Origin: Bacillus zhangzhouensis
GTDB lineage: Bacteria > Bacillota > Bacilli > Bacillales > Bacillaceae
Length of the DNA stretch: 64,000 nucleotides
Assembly (NCBI RefSeq): GCF_000715205.1
Contig: NZ_JOTP01000001.1
Coordinates: 124,001 to 188,000, forward strand
Direction of reading: 5' to 3'
The notes under the pieces are model-generated. The model searched no databases and was not told the DNA's origin. It saw only the letters and a program-made list of their open reading frames with translations. Below are positions 51,948-61,181 of this stretch, in pieces; positions within the stretch are counted from its first letter, which is position 1, and every line of letters begins with the position of its first letter. Position numbers and translations under genes: made by a program.

Positions 51948-51967
51948 AAATGTTTAGGGGGATATTT

Positions 51968-54355
51968 ATGGGCAAACATATTCGCAAGGCGGCTGTCATT
52001 GGTTCAGGTGTCATGGGCTCAGGCATTGCTGCGCATCTAGCCAATATCGGGATACCAGTAACATTGCTAGATATTGTGCCAAATGAACTGACAAAGGAAG
52101 AAACGGCAAAAAAGCGCACGCTTGATCACCCTAGTGTTCGGAATAGATTAAGTCAAGAAGCGATGAAAAAGTTGTTAAAGCAAAAGCCAGCACCTCTTAC
52201 TTCAGCAAAAAACCTATCATACATCACACCCGGAAATCTCACAGACCACCTTTCCTTATTACATGACGCTGACTGGATTATTGAAGTCGTTACTGAAAAG
52301 CTCAGCATCAAAAAGCACGTATTCTCTCTCATCGACGAACACCGCAAAGAAGGCAGTATCGTATCAAGTAATACATCCGGAATTTCGGTTGAAAAAATGG
52401 CAGAAGGCCGATCAGAGGATTTTAAACGCCACTTCTTAGGCACCCATTTTTTTAACCCAGCTCGTTATTTAAAGCTTTTAGAAATCATTCCTATTCAAGA
52501 AACAGATCCAGAAGTACTTACATTTATGAAAACGTTTGGTGAGGATGTTCTCGGAAAGGGCGTTGTTGAAGCGAAAGATACGCCGAACTTTATTGCCAAC
52601 CGTATTGGTACTTATGGACTACTTGTCACAGTGCGTGAAATGCTTGAGAACAAATACACAATCGGAGAAGTGGATTCTGTCACAGGTCCTCTCATTGGCA
52701 GACCGAAAAGTGCGACCTTCCGTACACTTGATGTGGTCGGACTCGACACGTTTTCTCATGTTGCCCGCAACGTATATGAACAGGTAGAAGGAAAGGAGAA
52801 GGATATTTTCCAGCTGCCTGAGTTCATTGAAAGAATGCTCGAAAAAGGGTGGATTGGCAGCAAGGCAGGGCAAGGATTTTATCAAAAAAATGGGAAGACC
52901 ATTTTAGAGCTTGATCCTGTGACACTCACATATGGAGAACGGACGAAGCTGAAGGACCCAGGCATTGAGATGGCGAAGCAGCAAAAGGGAACAAAAGCAA
53001 AATTGAAAGCGCTTATTTATCAAGATGGGCGTGCAGGGCAATTGCTCTGGAACATGACGGCACCAGTACTTCTTTATTCAGCCCAACTCAAAGGCGAGAT
53101 TGCGGATGATATCCAGTCCATCGATAACGCCATGAAATGGGGATTTGGCTGGCAGCATGGCCCATTCGAGCTATGGGATGCGATTGGTGTCAAAAAAGCT
53201 GCCAGTCGAATGGAAGCAGAAGGTCACAGCATCCCAGCATGGGTGCAAGATATGCTGTCAGAAGGACATGAAACATTCTATCAAGAGAATGCCGAAGGAG
53301 AGCGTGCTTTTTATCAAAATGGCGCTTATGAACAGGAGAAAGGAAACGAAAAGAATATTTCTTTAGCTAGATTGAAAAAGAAACAAGGTGTCATTTTCAA
53401 AAATACAGGTGCAAGCTTAATGGATATCGGTGATGATGTCGCCTTGCTTGAATTCCACTCTAAAAGCAATGCCATTGGGCTTGATGTCATTGATATGATC
53501 AATCGCGCTGTAGATGAAACGGAAAAGAATTATAAAGGGCTTGTCATCGGAAACCAAGGGAAGAACTTCTGTGTTGGCGCAAATCTTGCTCTGATTTTAA
53601 TGGAAGCGCAGGACGATAATTTCTTTGAAATTGACTTTGTCATTCGCAGGTTCCAGCAGGTGATGATGAAGGTGAAATATAGCGAGCGTCCAGTCGTTGC
53701 TGCACCGTTCGGTATGACACTCGGAGGCGGAACAGAGGTGTGTCTGCCGGCAGCAGCTATTCAGGCGTCGAGTGAAGCATACATGGGTCTTGTCGAAGCG
53801 GGAGTTGGACTGATTCCAGGCGGCGGTGGAAACAAAGAATTATACCTTCGCCATCTGCAAGGATCAGCGAAGCCATCGCAGACCTCTATACAAGACGCCA
53901 CGATGAAAACATTTGAAACAATTGCAATGGCGAAAGTATCCACTTCGGCAGAGGAAGCGCGGGATATGAACATGCTTCGTGCGAGTGACCGAATCAGTAT
54001 GAACGGAGATCACTTGATCTATGATGCGAAACAACTTGTGCTCTCTCTTGATGAAGCGGGTTATCGTGCGCCGCTCAAGCAAAAGGTGCCCGTCATGGGA
54101 GAAACAGGCTATGCAGCGATGATATTGGCTGCTGAAAATATGAGATTGTCTGGATACATTTCAGAGCACGACATGACCATTGCGAAAAAGTTAGCTCATG
54201 TCATTTCTGGCGGTAAGTTGCCATTTGGTACAGAGGTGGATGAACAATACTTATTAGAGCTTGAAAGAGAAGCCTTTTTAAGTCTTGTAGGAGAAGTGAA
54301 ATCACAGGCACGCATGCAGCACATGCTCGTCAAAGGAAAACCTTTACGTAACTAG
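51968..54355 (+). CDS. fadN: FadN, 3-hydroxyacyl-CoA dehydrogenase/enoyl-CoA hydratase
   Basis: This 795-residue bifunctional beta-oxidation enzyme starts with an NAD-binding hydroxyacyl-CoA dehydrogenase half (VIGSGVMGSGIAAHLANIGIPVTLLD, then FFNPARYLKLLEIIP) and continues with a C-terminal crotonase-type half (GNQGKNFCVGANLALI, then FGMTLGGGTEVCLPAAA). This domain order is the reverse of E. coli FadB and is typical of Bacillus FadN. ATG 51968 has AGGGGGAT upstream; the earlier ATG at 51929 lies in the FadR operator. It is the first gene of fadNAE. Confidence 0.93.
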   Translation: MGKHIRKAAVIGSGVMGSGIAAHLANIGIPVTLLDIVPNELTKEETAKKRTLDHPSVRNRLSQEAMKKLLKQKPAPLTSAKNLSYITPGNLTDHLSLLHDADWIIEVVTEKLSIKKHVFSLIDEHRKEGSIVSSNTSGISVEKMAEGRSEDFKRHFLGTHFFNPARYLKLLEIIPIQETDPEVLTFMKTFGEDVLGKGVVEAKDTPNFIANRIGTYGLLVTVREMLENKYTIGEVDSVTGPLIGRPKSATFRTLDVVGLDTFSHVARNVYEQVEGKEKDIFQLPEFIERMLEKGWIGSKAGQGFYQKNGKTILELDPVTLTYGERTKLKDPGIEMAKQQKGTKAKLKALIYQDGRAGQLLWNMTAPVLLYSAQLKGEIADDIQSIDNAMKWGFGWQHGPFELWDAIGVKKAASRMEAEGHSIPAWVQDMLSEGHETFYQENAEGERAFYQNGAYEQEKGNEKNISLARLKKKQGVIFKNTGASLMDIGDDVALLEFHSKSNAIGLDVIDMINRAVDETEKNYKGLVIGNQGKNFCVGANLALILMEAQDDNFFEIDFVIRRFQQVMMKVKYSERPVVAAPFGMTLGGGTEVCLPAAAIQASSEAYMGLVEAGVGLIPGGGGNKELYLRHLQGSAKPSQTSIQDATMKTFETIAMAKVSTSAEEARDMNMLRASDRISMNGDHLIYDAKQLVLSLDEAGYRAPLKQKVPVMGETGYAAMILAAENMRLSGYISEHDMTIAKKLAHVISGGKLPFGTEVDEQYLLELEREAFLSLVGEVKSQARMQHMLVKGKPLRN

Positions 54356-54367
54356 GGGGGAGTCAAA

Positions 54368-55543
54368 ATGAGAGAAGCAGTCATTGTGGCTGGCGCAAGA
54401 ACACCAGTAGGGAAGGCCAAAAAAGGATCGTTAAAACATGTCAGGCCTGATGATATGGGCGCATTGTGTGTCAAAGAAACACTAAAGCGCGCGGGTGATT
54501 ACGACGGGCAGATCGATGATTTGATTATCGGATGCGCGACGCCAGAAGCAGAGCAAGGGTTAAATGTGGCCCGGAATATTGGGGCATTAGCTGGGCTGCC
54601 TTATACGGTACCTGCCATCACCATTAACCGCTACTGTTCGTCTGGTCTTCAGTCTATCGCTTATGCGGGTGAACGAATCATGCTTGGTCAGGCAGAAACG
54701 ATTTTAGCCGGAGGAGTCGAATCGATGTCGCAAGTCCCTATGATGGGTCATTCCATTCGTCCGAATGCTCTGTTGGCAGAGCAAGCGCCTGAATACTACA
54801 TGAGCATGGGTCACACGGCGGAGCAAGTGGCGCAAAAGTATCAGGTCACACGTCAAGATCAAGACGCCTTTGCGGTGAGAAGTCATCAAAAGGCAGCAAA
54901 GGCATTGCAGGAAGGAAAATTTTCAGATGAAATTGTGCCCGTTGATGTAACGGAAAGACGGGTAGGAGAGCAATATCAATTAGAAGAACATCCATTTACG
55001 TTCTCACAGGATGAAGGCGTGAGAGCTGGCACAACAGAGGAAATTCTCTCAACCTTACGACCTGCTTTCTCAACAAAAGGCACGGTGACCGCAGGAAACT
55101 CTTCACAAACAAGTGACGGCGCTGCGTGTGTGATGATGATGGATCGAGAGAAAGCATCCTCACTTTCCATTCAGCCGCTCGCCAAGTTCAGAGCGTTTGC
55201 TGTTGGCGGTGTACCGCCTGAAGTGATGGGAATCGGTCCAATTGAAGCCATTCCACGTGCGCTGAAAATCGCTGGACTTGAGCTGAAAGATATCGGACTG
55301 TTTGAATTAAACGAAGCGTTTGCCTCTCAGGCCATTCAAGTCATTCGTCATTTAGGAATTGATGAAGAGAAAGTGAATGTCAATGGCGGGGCAATCGCGC
55401 TAGGACATCCGCTGGGCTGTACAGGAACGAAATTGACATTGTCACTCATTCATGAAATGAAACGGCGAAACGAGCAATTTGGCATCGTCACAATGTGTAT
55501 CGGCGGGGGCATGGGAGCAGCAGGAATTTTTGAATTGATCTAA
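54368..55543 (+). CDS. fadA: FadA, acetyl-CoA acyltransferase (3-ketoacyl-CoA thiolase)
   Basis: This 391-residue thiolase has the nucleophile Cys in NRYCSSGLQSIAYAGERI, the His in GGAIALGHPLGCTGT, and the second Cys in TMCIGGGMGAAGIFE. It performs the last beta-oxidation step, releasing acetyl-CoA. GGGGGGAG precedes the ATG, and the gene is 12 bp after fadN. Length is normal. Confidence 0.94.
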   Translation: MREAVIVAGARTPVGKAKKGSLKHVRPDDMGALCVKETLKRAGDYDGQIDDLIIGCATPEAEQGLNVARNIGALAGLPYTVPAITINRYCSSGLQSIAYAGERIMLGQAETILAGGVESMSQVPMMGHSIRPNALLAEQAPEYYMSMGHTAEQVAQKYQVTRQDQDAFAVRSHQKAAKALQEGKFSDEIVPVDVTERRVGEQYQLEEHPFTFSQDEGVRAGTTEEILSTLRPAFSTKGTVTAGNSSQTSDGAACVMMMDREKASSLSIQPLAKFRAFAVGGVPPEVMGIGPIEAIPRALKIAGLELKDIGLFELNEAFASQAIQVIRHLGIDEEKVNVNGGAIALGHPLGCTGTKLTLSLIHEMKRRNEQFGIVTMCIGGGMGAAGIFELI

Positions 55544-55557
55544 AGGGGGAAAACAGA

Positions 55558-57339
55558 ATGAAAGCAATGGAAGAGGTAAAAAAGGGTGGAAGCTTCTTAA
55601 TTGATGAAACGAATTATGAGCATATCTTTACACCAGAGGATTTCTCTGATGAGCATCAAATGATTGGAAAGACAACAGAGGATTATATTTTACAAGACGT
55701 TGTTCCATATATAGATCAAATTGAAAAGCATGAATTTGAGCATTCCGTCAGGCTTCTTAAAAAGGCTGGAGAGCTTGGGCTGCTAGGAGCTGACGTGCCT
55801 GAAGAATTTGGCGGGCTTGGATTAGATAAAATCAGTTCAGCCATTATTACCGAGAAATTCTCCAGAGCAGGGAGCTTCTCGCTTTCCTATGGCGCCCATG
55901 TCGGCATTGGATCTCTGCCAATCGTACTGTTCGGAAATCAAGCGCAAAAGGAAACATATCTGCCAGGACTCGCTTCTGGAGAAACAATTGCGGCGTACGC
56001 CCTAACTGAACCAGGATCAGGCTCTGACGCTCTTGGAGCAAAGACAACTGCGGTGTTAAATGAAGCCGGAACCCATTATGTGTTGAATGGGGAAAAACAG
56101 TGGATCACAAACTCCGCATTTGCCGACGTCTTTGTCGTATATGCGAAGATTGATGGTGAACACTTCTCTGCTTTTATCGTAGAAAAGGATTTCCCTGGTG
56201 TCAAAACGGGACCTGAAGAGAAAAAGATGGGCATTAAAGGGTCCTCAACGAGAACGTTAATCCTTGAGGATGCTCAAGTGCCAAAAGAGAATTTACTAGG
56301 TGAGGCTGGCAGAGGTCATGTCATTGCCTTTAACATTTTAAATATCGGTCGCTATAAGCTTGCTGTCGGGACAGTTGGCGCTTCAAAACGTGTCATTCAA
56401 TTATCGGCAGAATACGCAAACCAGCGTAAGCAATTCCAAACGCCCATTTCTCGATTTAGCTTAATTGGTGAAAAAGTAGCCAACATGTCGGCAAAGCTCT
56501 ATGCGATGGAAAGTGCTGTTTACCGCACAGTCGGATTATTTGAACAGCGCATGGGTCTATTAAGTGAAGAAGACCAAAAGGACGGCAAACAAATTGCCCA
56601 GTCCATTGCAGAATATGCAATTGAATGCTCTCTTTGTAAAGTGCTTGGCTCTGAAACTTTAGACTATATTGCGGACGAGGGTGTGCAGATTCACGGCGGA
56701 TATGGATTCATGCAAGAATACGAGGTCGAAAGAGCCTATCGTGACTCACGGATTAACCGTATTTTTGAAGGGACAAACGAAATCAACCGTCTGCTAGTTC
56801 CAGGCACATTCCTGAAGAAAGCGATGAAGGGAGAGCTTCCGCTTCTTCAAAAGGCGCAAACCTTACAGGAAGAGCTTATGATGATGATGCCGGAAGAGCC
56901 GGGTGATCAGCCGCTCGATCAAGAAAAATATTTGCTTGCCCATGCGAAAAAGATCGCTTTAATGGTATCTGGAATGGCGGCAATGAAGTATGGAAAAGCG
57001 TTAGACAAAGAGCAAGAGATTCTTGTGAACATAGCGGATATCGTCAATGAAATTTTTGCGGCTGAATCGGCGATTCTGCGTACTGAAAAGGCAATCGCTG
57101 CATCAGGGCTAGATAAGAATACTCAAAAGCTTGCTTACACACAAATTTTCACGCAGGAGGCCTTCTTAAAAATTGAAGCTCATGCAAAAGAATCCTTGAT
57201 CGCAATGGAAGAAGGAGATGCACTCCGCATGAGTCTGTCAGCCCTTCGCAAACTGACAAGATTCACCCCGATTAATGTCATCGCCAAAAAGCGCGAAGTG
57301 GCGAAACGAATCTTTGAAGCAGAGAAATATATCGTATAA
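55558..57339 (+). CDS. fadE: FadE, acyl-CoA dehydrogenase
   Basis: This 593-residue flavin dehydrogenase carries out the first beta-oxidation step. It has AYALTEPGSGSDALGAKTTA and WITNSAFADVF in the FAD/substrate region, QIHGGYGFMQEYEVERAYRDSRINRIFEGTNEINR near the end of the core, and a C-terminal extra domain of about 180 residues as in long acyl-CoA dehydrogenases. AAAGGGGG precedes the ATG, 14 bp after fadA. It is the last gene of the operon, followed by a strong terminator. Confidence 0.94.
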   Translation: MKAMEEVKKGGSFLIDETNYEHIFTPEDFSDEHQMIGKTTEDYILQDVVPYIDQIEKHEFEHSVRLLKKAGELGLLGADVPEEFGGLGLDKISSAIITEKFSRAGSFSLSYGAHVGIGSLPIVLFGNQAQKETYLPGLASGETIAAYALTEPGSGSDALGAKTTAVLNEAGTHYVLNGEKQWITNSAFADVFVVYAKIDGEHFSAFIVEKDFPGVKTGPEEKKMGIKGSSTRTLILEDAQVPKENLLGEAGRGHVIAFNILNIGRYKLAVGTVGASKRVIQLSAEYANQRKQFQTPISRFSLIGEKVANMSAKLYAMESAVYRTVGLFEQRMGLLSEEDQKDGKQIAQSIAEYAIECSLCKVLGSETLDYIADEGVQIHGGYGFMQEYEVERAYRDSRINRIFEGTNEINRLLVPGTFLKKAMKGELPLLQKAQTLQEELMMMMPEEPGDQPLDQEKYLLAHAKKIALMVSGMAAMKYGKALDKEQEILVNIADIVNEIFAAESAILRTEKAIAASGLDKNTQKLAYTQIFTQEAFLKIEAHAKESLIAMEEGDALRMSLSALRKLTRFTPINVIAKKREVAKRIFEAEKYIV

Positions 57340-57346
57340 GACGGCT

Positions 57347-57377
57347 AAAAGGTGCGGATATCACTCCGCACCTTTTT
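57347..57377 (+). terminator. Terminator of fadNAE
   Basis: AAAAGGTGCGGA and TCCGCACCTTTTT form a 12-bp stem with loop TATCAC, followed by T residues. Confidence 0.9.
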
Positions 57378-57445
57378 GTAAGCATACATTTAGGTTTTTA
57401 AAATATTTTGTGATAAAATGTTGTCACAATTTGCAGGAGGTGAAA

Positions 57446-57805
57446 ATGGTGGCTTTAGATTTTTACGAATACCCATCTTGCGGTACATGCCGAAAAGCAA
57501 AAAAATGGCTGGAAGAACACAATAAAGACATCAACAGCATACATATCGTCGAAGAGACGCCTGATAAAGAAACCCTAAAAGCCCTTTACGAAAAAAGTGG
57601 TTTAGAGCTGAAGAAATTCTTTAATACAAGCGGACAGAAATACCGGGAGCTACAACTGAAAGATCAACTTCCTGCAATGTCAGAGGACGAGCAGCTAGAA
57701 TTACTCGCGTCTAACGGAATGCTAATCAAGCGTCCGATTACAACAGACGGTAAAAGAGTCACGGTTGGATTTAATGAAGATACATTTAAAAGCGTCTGGA
57801 AATGA
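57446..57805 (+). CDS. yusI: YusI, ArsC/Spx-family protein
   Basis: This 119-residue thioredoxin-fold protein belongs to the ArsC/Spx family. It carries CxxC (YPSCGTCRKAKKWLEE) near the N terminus and the family C-terminal half (LELLASNGMLIKRPITTDGKRVTVGF). It lacks features that would prove arsenate reductase activity, so it is named by family only. The frame extends upstream to 57275, but GGAGGTGAAA sits directly before ATG 57446. Confidence 0.87.
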   Translation: MVALDFYEYPSCGTCRKAKKWLEEHNKDINSIHIVEETPDKETLKALYEKSGLELKKFFNTSGQKYRELQLKDQLPAMSEDEQLELLASNGMLIKRPITTDGKRVTVGFNEDTFKSVWK

Positions 57806-57871
57806 TGTAACTTTCATTCAGATTGTGGTATCTTCAATATAGACGGAAAGAAAAGACTGGAGGGGTATTGA

Positions 57872-58255
57872 ATGAGCACACCAAAAGATTTACGTTATTC
57901 AGAAGAACATGAATGGGTCAAAGTAGAAGGAGATAAGGTGCGTATCGGTATTACGCATTTTGCTCAATCTGAGTTAGGCGATATCGTGTTCGTTGAGCTT
58001 CCTGAAGTAGGAGACAAAATCACAGCGGACGAGCCTTTCGGAAGTGTAGAATCAGTCAAAACTGTTTCTGAACTTTATGCACCGATCAACGGCACAATCG
58101 TTGAAGTGAACGATGAGCTGGATGACAGCCCGGAATTCGTGAATGACTCTCCATACGAAAAAGCATGGATGATTGTTGTAGAACCAGCTGATGCATCTGA
58201 AATCGAGAACTTAATGACAGCGGAACAATACGAAGAAATGACAAAAGAAGACTAA
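57872..58255 (+). CDS. gcvH: Glycine cleavage system H protein GcvH
   Basis: This 127-residue carrier protein holds the lipoyl group on the Lys of [15 protein letters not shown]. It shuttles aminomethyl groups between the P, T and L proteins. In B. subtilis GcvH is also the protein on which lipoate is assembled before transfer to other complexes. GGAGGGG precedes the ATG. It is not beside gcvPT, as in B. subtilis. Confidence 0.95.
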   Translation: MSTPKDLRYSEEHEWVKVEGDKVRIGITHFAQSELGDIVFVELPEVGDKITADEPFGSVESVKTVSELYAPINGTIVEVNDELDDSPEFVNDSPYEKAWMIVVEPADASEIENLMTAEQYEEMTKED

Positions 58256-58263
58256 TTTATGTG

Positions 58264-58301
58264 AAATTGGACACTCTACCTTTATGGGGGGTGTCCAATT
58301 T
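58264..58301 (+). other. Perfect hairpin covering the yusG translation start
   Basis: AAATTGGACAC (58264-58274) and GTGTCCAATTT (58291-58301) form an 11-bp perfect stem. The GGGGGGTG ribosome binding site lies at the loop/right-arm junction, and the first two bases of the TTG start (58300) are in the stem. A few T residues follow, so it may also act as a weak gcvH terminator. Confidence 0.7.
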
Positions 58302-58536
58302 GTCTTTTCAAAAAGAACAGGTGGATATAACAGAACATGTCACTGGGCGATTCAAAGAAAGCGGCATGGTGCTTTATCATCAAAATGAAGAGATTGGCAC
58401 GATGATTAGTGAAAATCAATATGAGTTGAAATCGGGTTATTCCTATGATCAAAATCGTTTTTATCGTCTGTCAGATACATTGACCCACGGGACAGAACAA
58501 TATGTAGACTGTGACGATGAAAATGGCTGGTGCTAA
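58300..58536 (+). CDS. yusG: YusG-like protein
   Basis: This 78-residue acidic protein of unknown function starts SFQKEQVDITEHV and contains a C-terminal YVDCDDENGWC with two Cys residues. TTG at 58300 is chosen because GGGGGGTG is 7-9 nt upstream and the product then has the same length and N terminus as B. subtilis YusG. Starting at 58261 would translate through the hairpin. It follows gcvH by 44 bp. Confidence 0.8.
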   Translation: MSFQKEQVDITEHVTGRFKESGMVLYHQNEEIGTMISENQYELKSGYSYDQNRFYRLSDTLTHGTEQYVDCDDENGWC

Positions 58537-58545
58537 TCACAGTTA

Positions 58546-58579
58546 AGGCTGCAGTGAGTGAGTGCTGCAGTCTTTTTGT
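58546..58579 (+). terminator. Terminator of yusG
   Basis: GGCTGCAG and CTGCAGTC pair over 8 bp (one G-T) around an 11-nt loop and are followed by five T residues. Confidence 0.75.
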
Positions 58580-58667
58580 CGACCAAGTGCCCGATCTTTA
58601 CAAGCTGAATGAAAGATTGTAATCTAAGGAAGAAGTGAATCAACGTCAAAAGGGCCGGGTGATCGTG

Positions 58668-59012
58668 ATGAACGTCGAGATAGAGAAGGTCATCATTGTA
58701 GAAGGTAAATCAGACAAACAAAAGCTAAAAGAAGTCATTAGTGAACCTGTTACCATCATTTGCACCAATGGCACGATCAGTACATCGAAGCTGGATCAGC
58801 TCGTGGACGATTTATTGGGAAAAGACGTTTACATATTAGCAGACAGTGACGATGCTGGCGACAAACTGAGGAAGCAATTTCGAAAAGAATTCCCTGAAGC
58901 ACTTCATCTGTTTGTCGACAGAACGTACCGTGAAGTGGCCGCTTCACCGTCAGCCCACATTGCATCTATCCTATTAGCTGCAAACATTGATGTTCATTCG
59001 AAATATTTATGA
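58668..59012 (+). CDS. yusF: YusF, Toprim-domain protein (RNase M5-like)
   Basis: This 114-residue protein is a small stand-alone Toprim domain: KVIIVEGKSDKQKL provides the conserved Glu, and ILADSDDAGDKLRKQF provides the DxD motif that binds Mg. Such proteins resemble the catalytic part of RNase M5 and primases. The substrate is unknown. ATG 58668 is preferred because GGGTGATC lies at ideal spacing; a GTG at 58635 behind AAGGAAGAA is the alternative. Confidence 0.82.
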   Translation: MNVEIEKVIIVEGKSDKQKLKEVISEPVTIICTNGTISTSKLDQLVDDLLGKDVYILADSDDAGDKLRKQFRKEFPEALHLFVDRTYREVAASPSAHIASILLAANIDVHSKYL

Positions 59013-59024
59013 GGGTGGACGTAG

Positions 59025-59327
59025 ATGAAAGAGATTGAAGAACATGAATTCAAGGAGATAGAGGACGAATTATTTCTTTTGTACTTATATACACCGTTTT
59101 GCGGAACATGCCAGCTGGCAAAGAAAATGCTCACAGTGGTAGATGCCATGCAGCCGGATGTTCCATTTTATGAGAACAATTTAAACTACTCACCAGGCTT
59201 TGCGAAAGCATTTGAAATCGAAAGTGTACCTTGCTTTCTACTGTTTAAAAAAGGTGAAATTATACAAAAAGGCTATGCCTTTCACTCAGTTCCATATCTT
59301 CATGAAATGATCGAAACCGCTAAATAA
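59025..59327 (+). CDS. yusE: YusE, thioredoxin-like protein
   Basis: This 100-residue thioredoxin-fold protein has the redox pair CGTC in YTPFCGTCQLAKKML and the cis-Pro region in IESVPCFLLFKKGE, where an extra Cys follows the Pro. It begins 12 bp after yusF. It is probably a cytoplasmic disulfide reductase; its partner is unknown. AGGGTGG lies before the ATG. Confidence 0.88.
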   Translation: MKEIEEHEFKEIEDELFLLYLYTPFCGTCQLAKKMLTVVDAMQPDVPFYENNLNYSPGFAKAFEIESVPCFLLFKKGEIIQKGYAFHSVPYLHEMIETAK

Positions 59328-59338
59328 AGCGGTTTTTT
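59312..59338 (+). terminator. Terminator of yusFE
   Basis: AAACCGC and GCGGTTT form a 7-bp stem with an 8-nt loop and a T-run; it overlaps the yusE stop. Confidence 0.75.
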
Positions 59339-59447
59339 GTCATATTTCAAGCAATTCATTTGAAAATTTGTCGAGCTATTTATAAAGGACAAGCCGATGT
59401 TTGTAGAGAAATGTTATGTATAACCAAATGACAGGGAGGTTATACAT

Positions 59448-59789
59448 GTGGAAAAAGTGAAAGCCCATGGAAACGCAGGGCAGCGATTATTGCTAAAGCC
59501 GCTACTCTCCTCCTCATCCTTGAAGATTACATTTGAGGCGGAAACTGACTCTTGTACATTGATTGTGGATGAACGTGGTGAAGTGAAGAAACTACCTGCA
59601 ATTGAGTTATCGGATCTCATTTTTTATGGTGAGAGGAAAGAAATTCTTCAATTATTAGATGGAGATATGTCCTTGCAGCAGCTCATTGGCAGGGGACAAG
59701 TGAAAGTAAAAGGGTCATTCCGTGCGCTCCTAAGACTAGAGGCGGTACTTTGGCTGACGAACGGTTTTTTTCGAAAAATGATAACTTAG
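59448..59789 (+). CDS. yusD: YusD-like protein
   Basis: This is a 113-residue soluble protein of unknown function. The C-terminal half (LLDGDMSLQQLIGRGQVKVKGSFRALLRLEAVLWL) has the shape of small SCP2-like lipid-binding domains, but this is a weak impression. GTG at 59448 is used with GGGAGGT 8 nt upstream; the overlapping ATG at 59446 meets a stop after four codons. It is a single gene upstream of the SAM riboswitch. Confidence 0.75.
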   Translation: MEKVKAHGNAGQRLLLKPLLSSSSLKITFEAETDSCTLIVDERGEVKKLPAIELSDLIFYGERKEILQLLDGDMSLQQLIGRGQVKVKGSFRALLRLEAVLWLTNGFFRKMIT

Positions 59790-59889
59790 TCGTTTACTTG
59801 GAAATTAGCGATTTACAGCGTTGACATATCTCGGGTAGCATGATATTCTACGTTAGTAAAAACATCAACATCACATAAAACAACATATT

Positions 59890-60058
59890 TTCTCTTATTA
59901 AGAGAGGTGGAGGGACGTGCCCTATGAAACCCGGCAACCGTCAGCATAGCTGAAATTGGTGCCAATTCACTCAAAGCCGCAACGCTTTGAAAGATGAGAG
60001 AAAGGCGTATTTGAAATAAAAGGCCTTTCTGCTTGCGTTGCAGTTAGGTCTTTTTTAC
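59890..60058 (+). promoter_or_regulatory. SAM-I riboswitch (S-box) with terminator upstream of metNPQ
   Basis: The aptamer has the S-box core in order: CTCTTATTAAGAGAGGTGGA, GGGAC, GCCCTATGAAACCCGGCAAC, TGGTGCCAATTC and AAAGATGAGAGA. The expression platform follows: AAAAGGCC (60018-60025) with CTGC pairs to GCAG and GGTCTTTT, then more T residues (to 60056). S-adenosylmethionine should promote termination and shut down methionine import. B. subtilis metNPQ (yusCBA) has the same control. Confidence 0.95.
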
Positions 60059-60155
60059 TGACCTGGCAACAGGCTAGAGTCATGACAGCACGAAGAATAA
60101 ATGAACGTATGTGATGGCAACCTATAGATTCAGCAAGAAAGCAGGTGAACAGACT

Positions 60156-61181
60156 GTGATCCATTTACAGAATGTATCAAAAACGTACCACTCAAAAAGC
60201 GGAAATGTTGATGCCGTGAAAGACGTCAACTTGGATATTGGTAAAGGTGAAATATTCGGAATTATCGGGTATAGTGGTGCCGGAAAAAGCTCGCTTATTC
60301 GCCTATTAAACGGTCTGGAGCTGCCAACAGCAGGAATTGTTGAAGTGGCAGGCAACCGGATCAATGAAGTATCGAATGCGAAACTTCGGAAAGCAAGACA
60401 GGAAATCAGCATGATTTTCCAGCACTTTAACCTACTCTGGTCAAGAACAGTGCGACAAAATATTATGTTCCCGCTCGAAATTGCAGGTGTTCCGACGTCA
60501 AAACGGAGAGCCCGTGCAAATGAACTTATTAAATTGGTCGGTTTAGAAGGAAAAGAAAATGCTTATCCTTCTCAGCTAAGTGGTGGACAAAAGCAGCGTG
60601 TGGGTATTGCGAGAGCATTAGCGAATGATCCAAAGGTTCTTCTATGTGACGAAGCAACATCTGCACTTGATCCACAAACAACAGATTCCATCCTTGATCT
60701 TTTAGCTGATATCAATAAACGATTAGGGCTGACAATTGTGCTCATCACACACGAAATGCACGTCATTCGCAAAATCTGTCATCGTGTGGCAGTGATGGAG
60801 AATGGACGCATTGTCGAAGAAGGTGAAGTATTACGCGTCTTCAGACAGCCGAAGGAAGAAATGACGAAGCGATTTGTAAAACAGCTTGCTGAACCAGAGG
60901 AAGCGAAAGAAACAATCGAGCACGTCTTAGAGCGTGTAAAAGAAGGTCAGGTCGTACGGTTGTCCTTTATTGGCGATTCTGCCGAGCAACCGCTCATCAC
61001 TGAAATCATTCGATCCTTCAAGGTCGATGTAAACATCCTTCAAGGAAAGATTTCTCAAACGCAGGAAGGCGCGTTTGGAACACTCTTTATCCATATAAAT
61101 GGAGAAGAGACCGAGGTAGAAAAAGCCATCGCCTATATCCAAAGCAAACAGGTTGAAATTGAGGTGATGACACATGTTTGA
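60156..61181 (+). CDS. metN: MetN, methionine ABC transporter ATPase
   Basis: This 341-residue ATPase has Walker A GYSGAGKSS, signature LSGGQKQR, Walker B VLLCDEAT and switch His in LITHEM. A C-terminal NIL regulatory domain starts near residue 250 (RLSFIGDSAEQPLITEIIRSF) and binds methionine in homologues. GTG at 60156 behind GCAGGTGAAC gives exactly the B. subtilis length, so the upstream frame to 60111 is rejected. The last 8 nt overlap metP. Confidence 0.94.
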   Translation: MIHLQNVSKTYHSKSGNVDAVKDVNLDIGKGEIFGIIGYSGAGKSSLIRLLNGLELPTAGIVEVAGNRINEVSNAKLRKARQEISMIFQHFNLLWSRTVRQNIMFPLEIAGVPTSKRRARANELIKLVGLEGKENAYPSQLSGGQKQRVGIARALANDPKVLLCDEATSALDPQTTDSILDLLADINKRLGLTIVLITHEMHVIRKICHRVAVMENGRIVEEGEVLRVFRQPKEEMTKRFVKQLAEPEEAKETIEHVLERVKEGQVVRLSFIGDSAEQPLITEIIRSFKVDVNILQGKISQTQEGAFGTLFIHINGEETEVEKAIAYIQSKQVEIEVMTHV

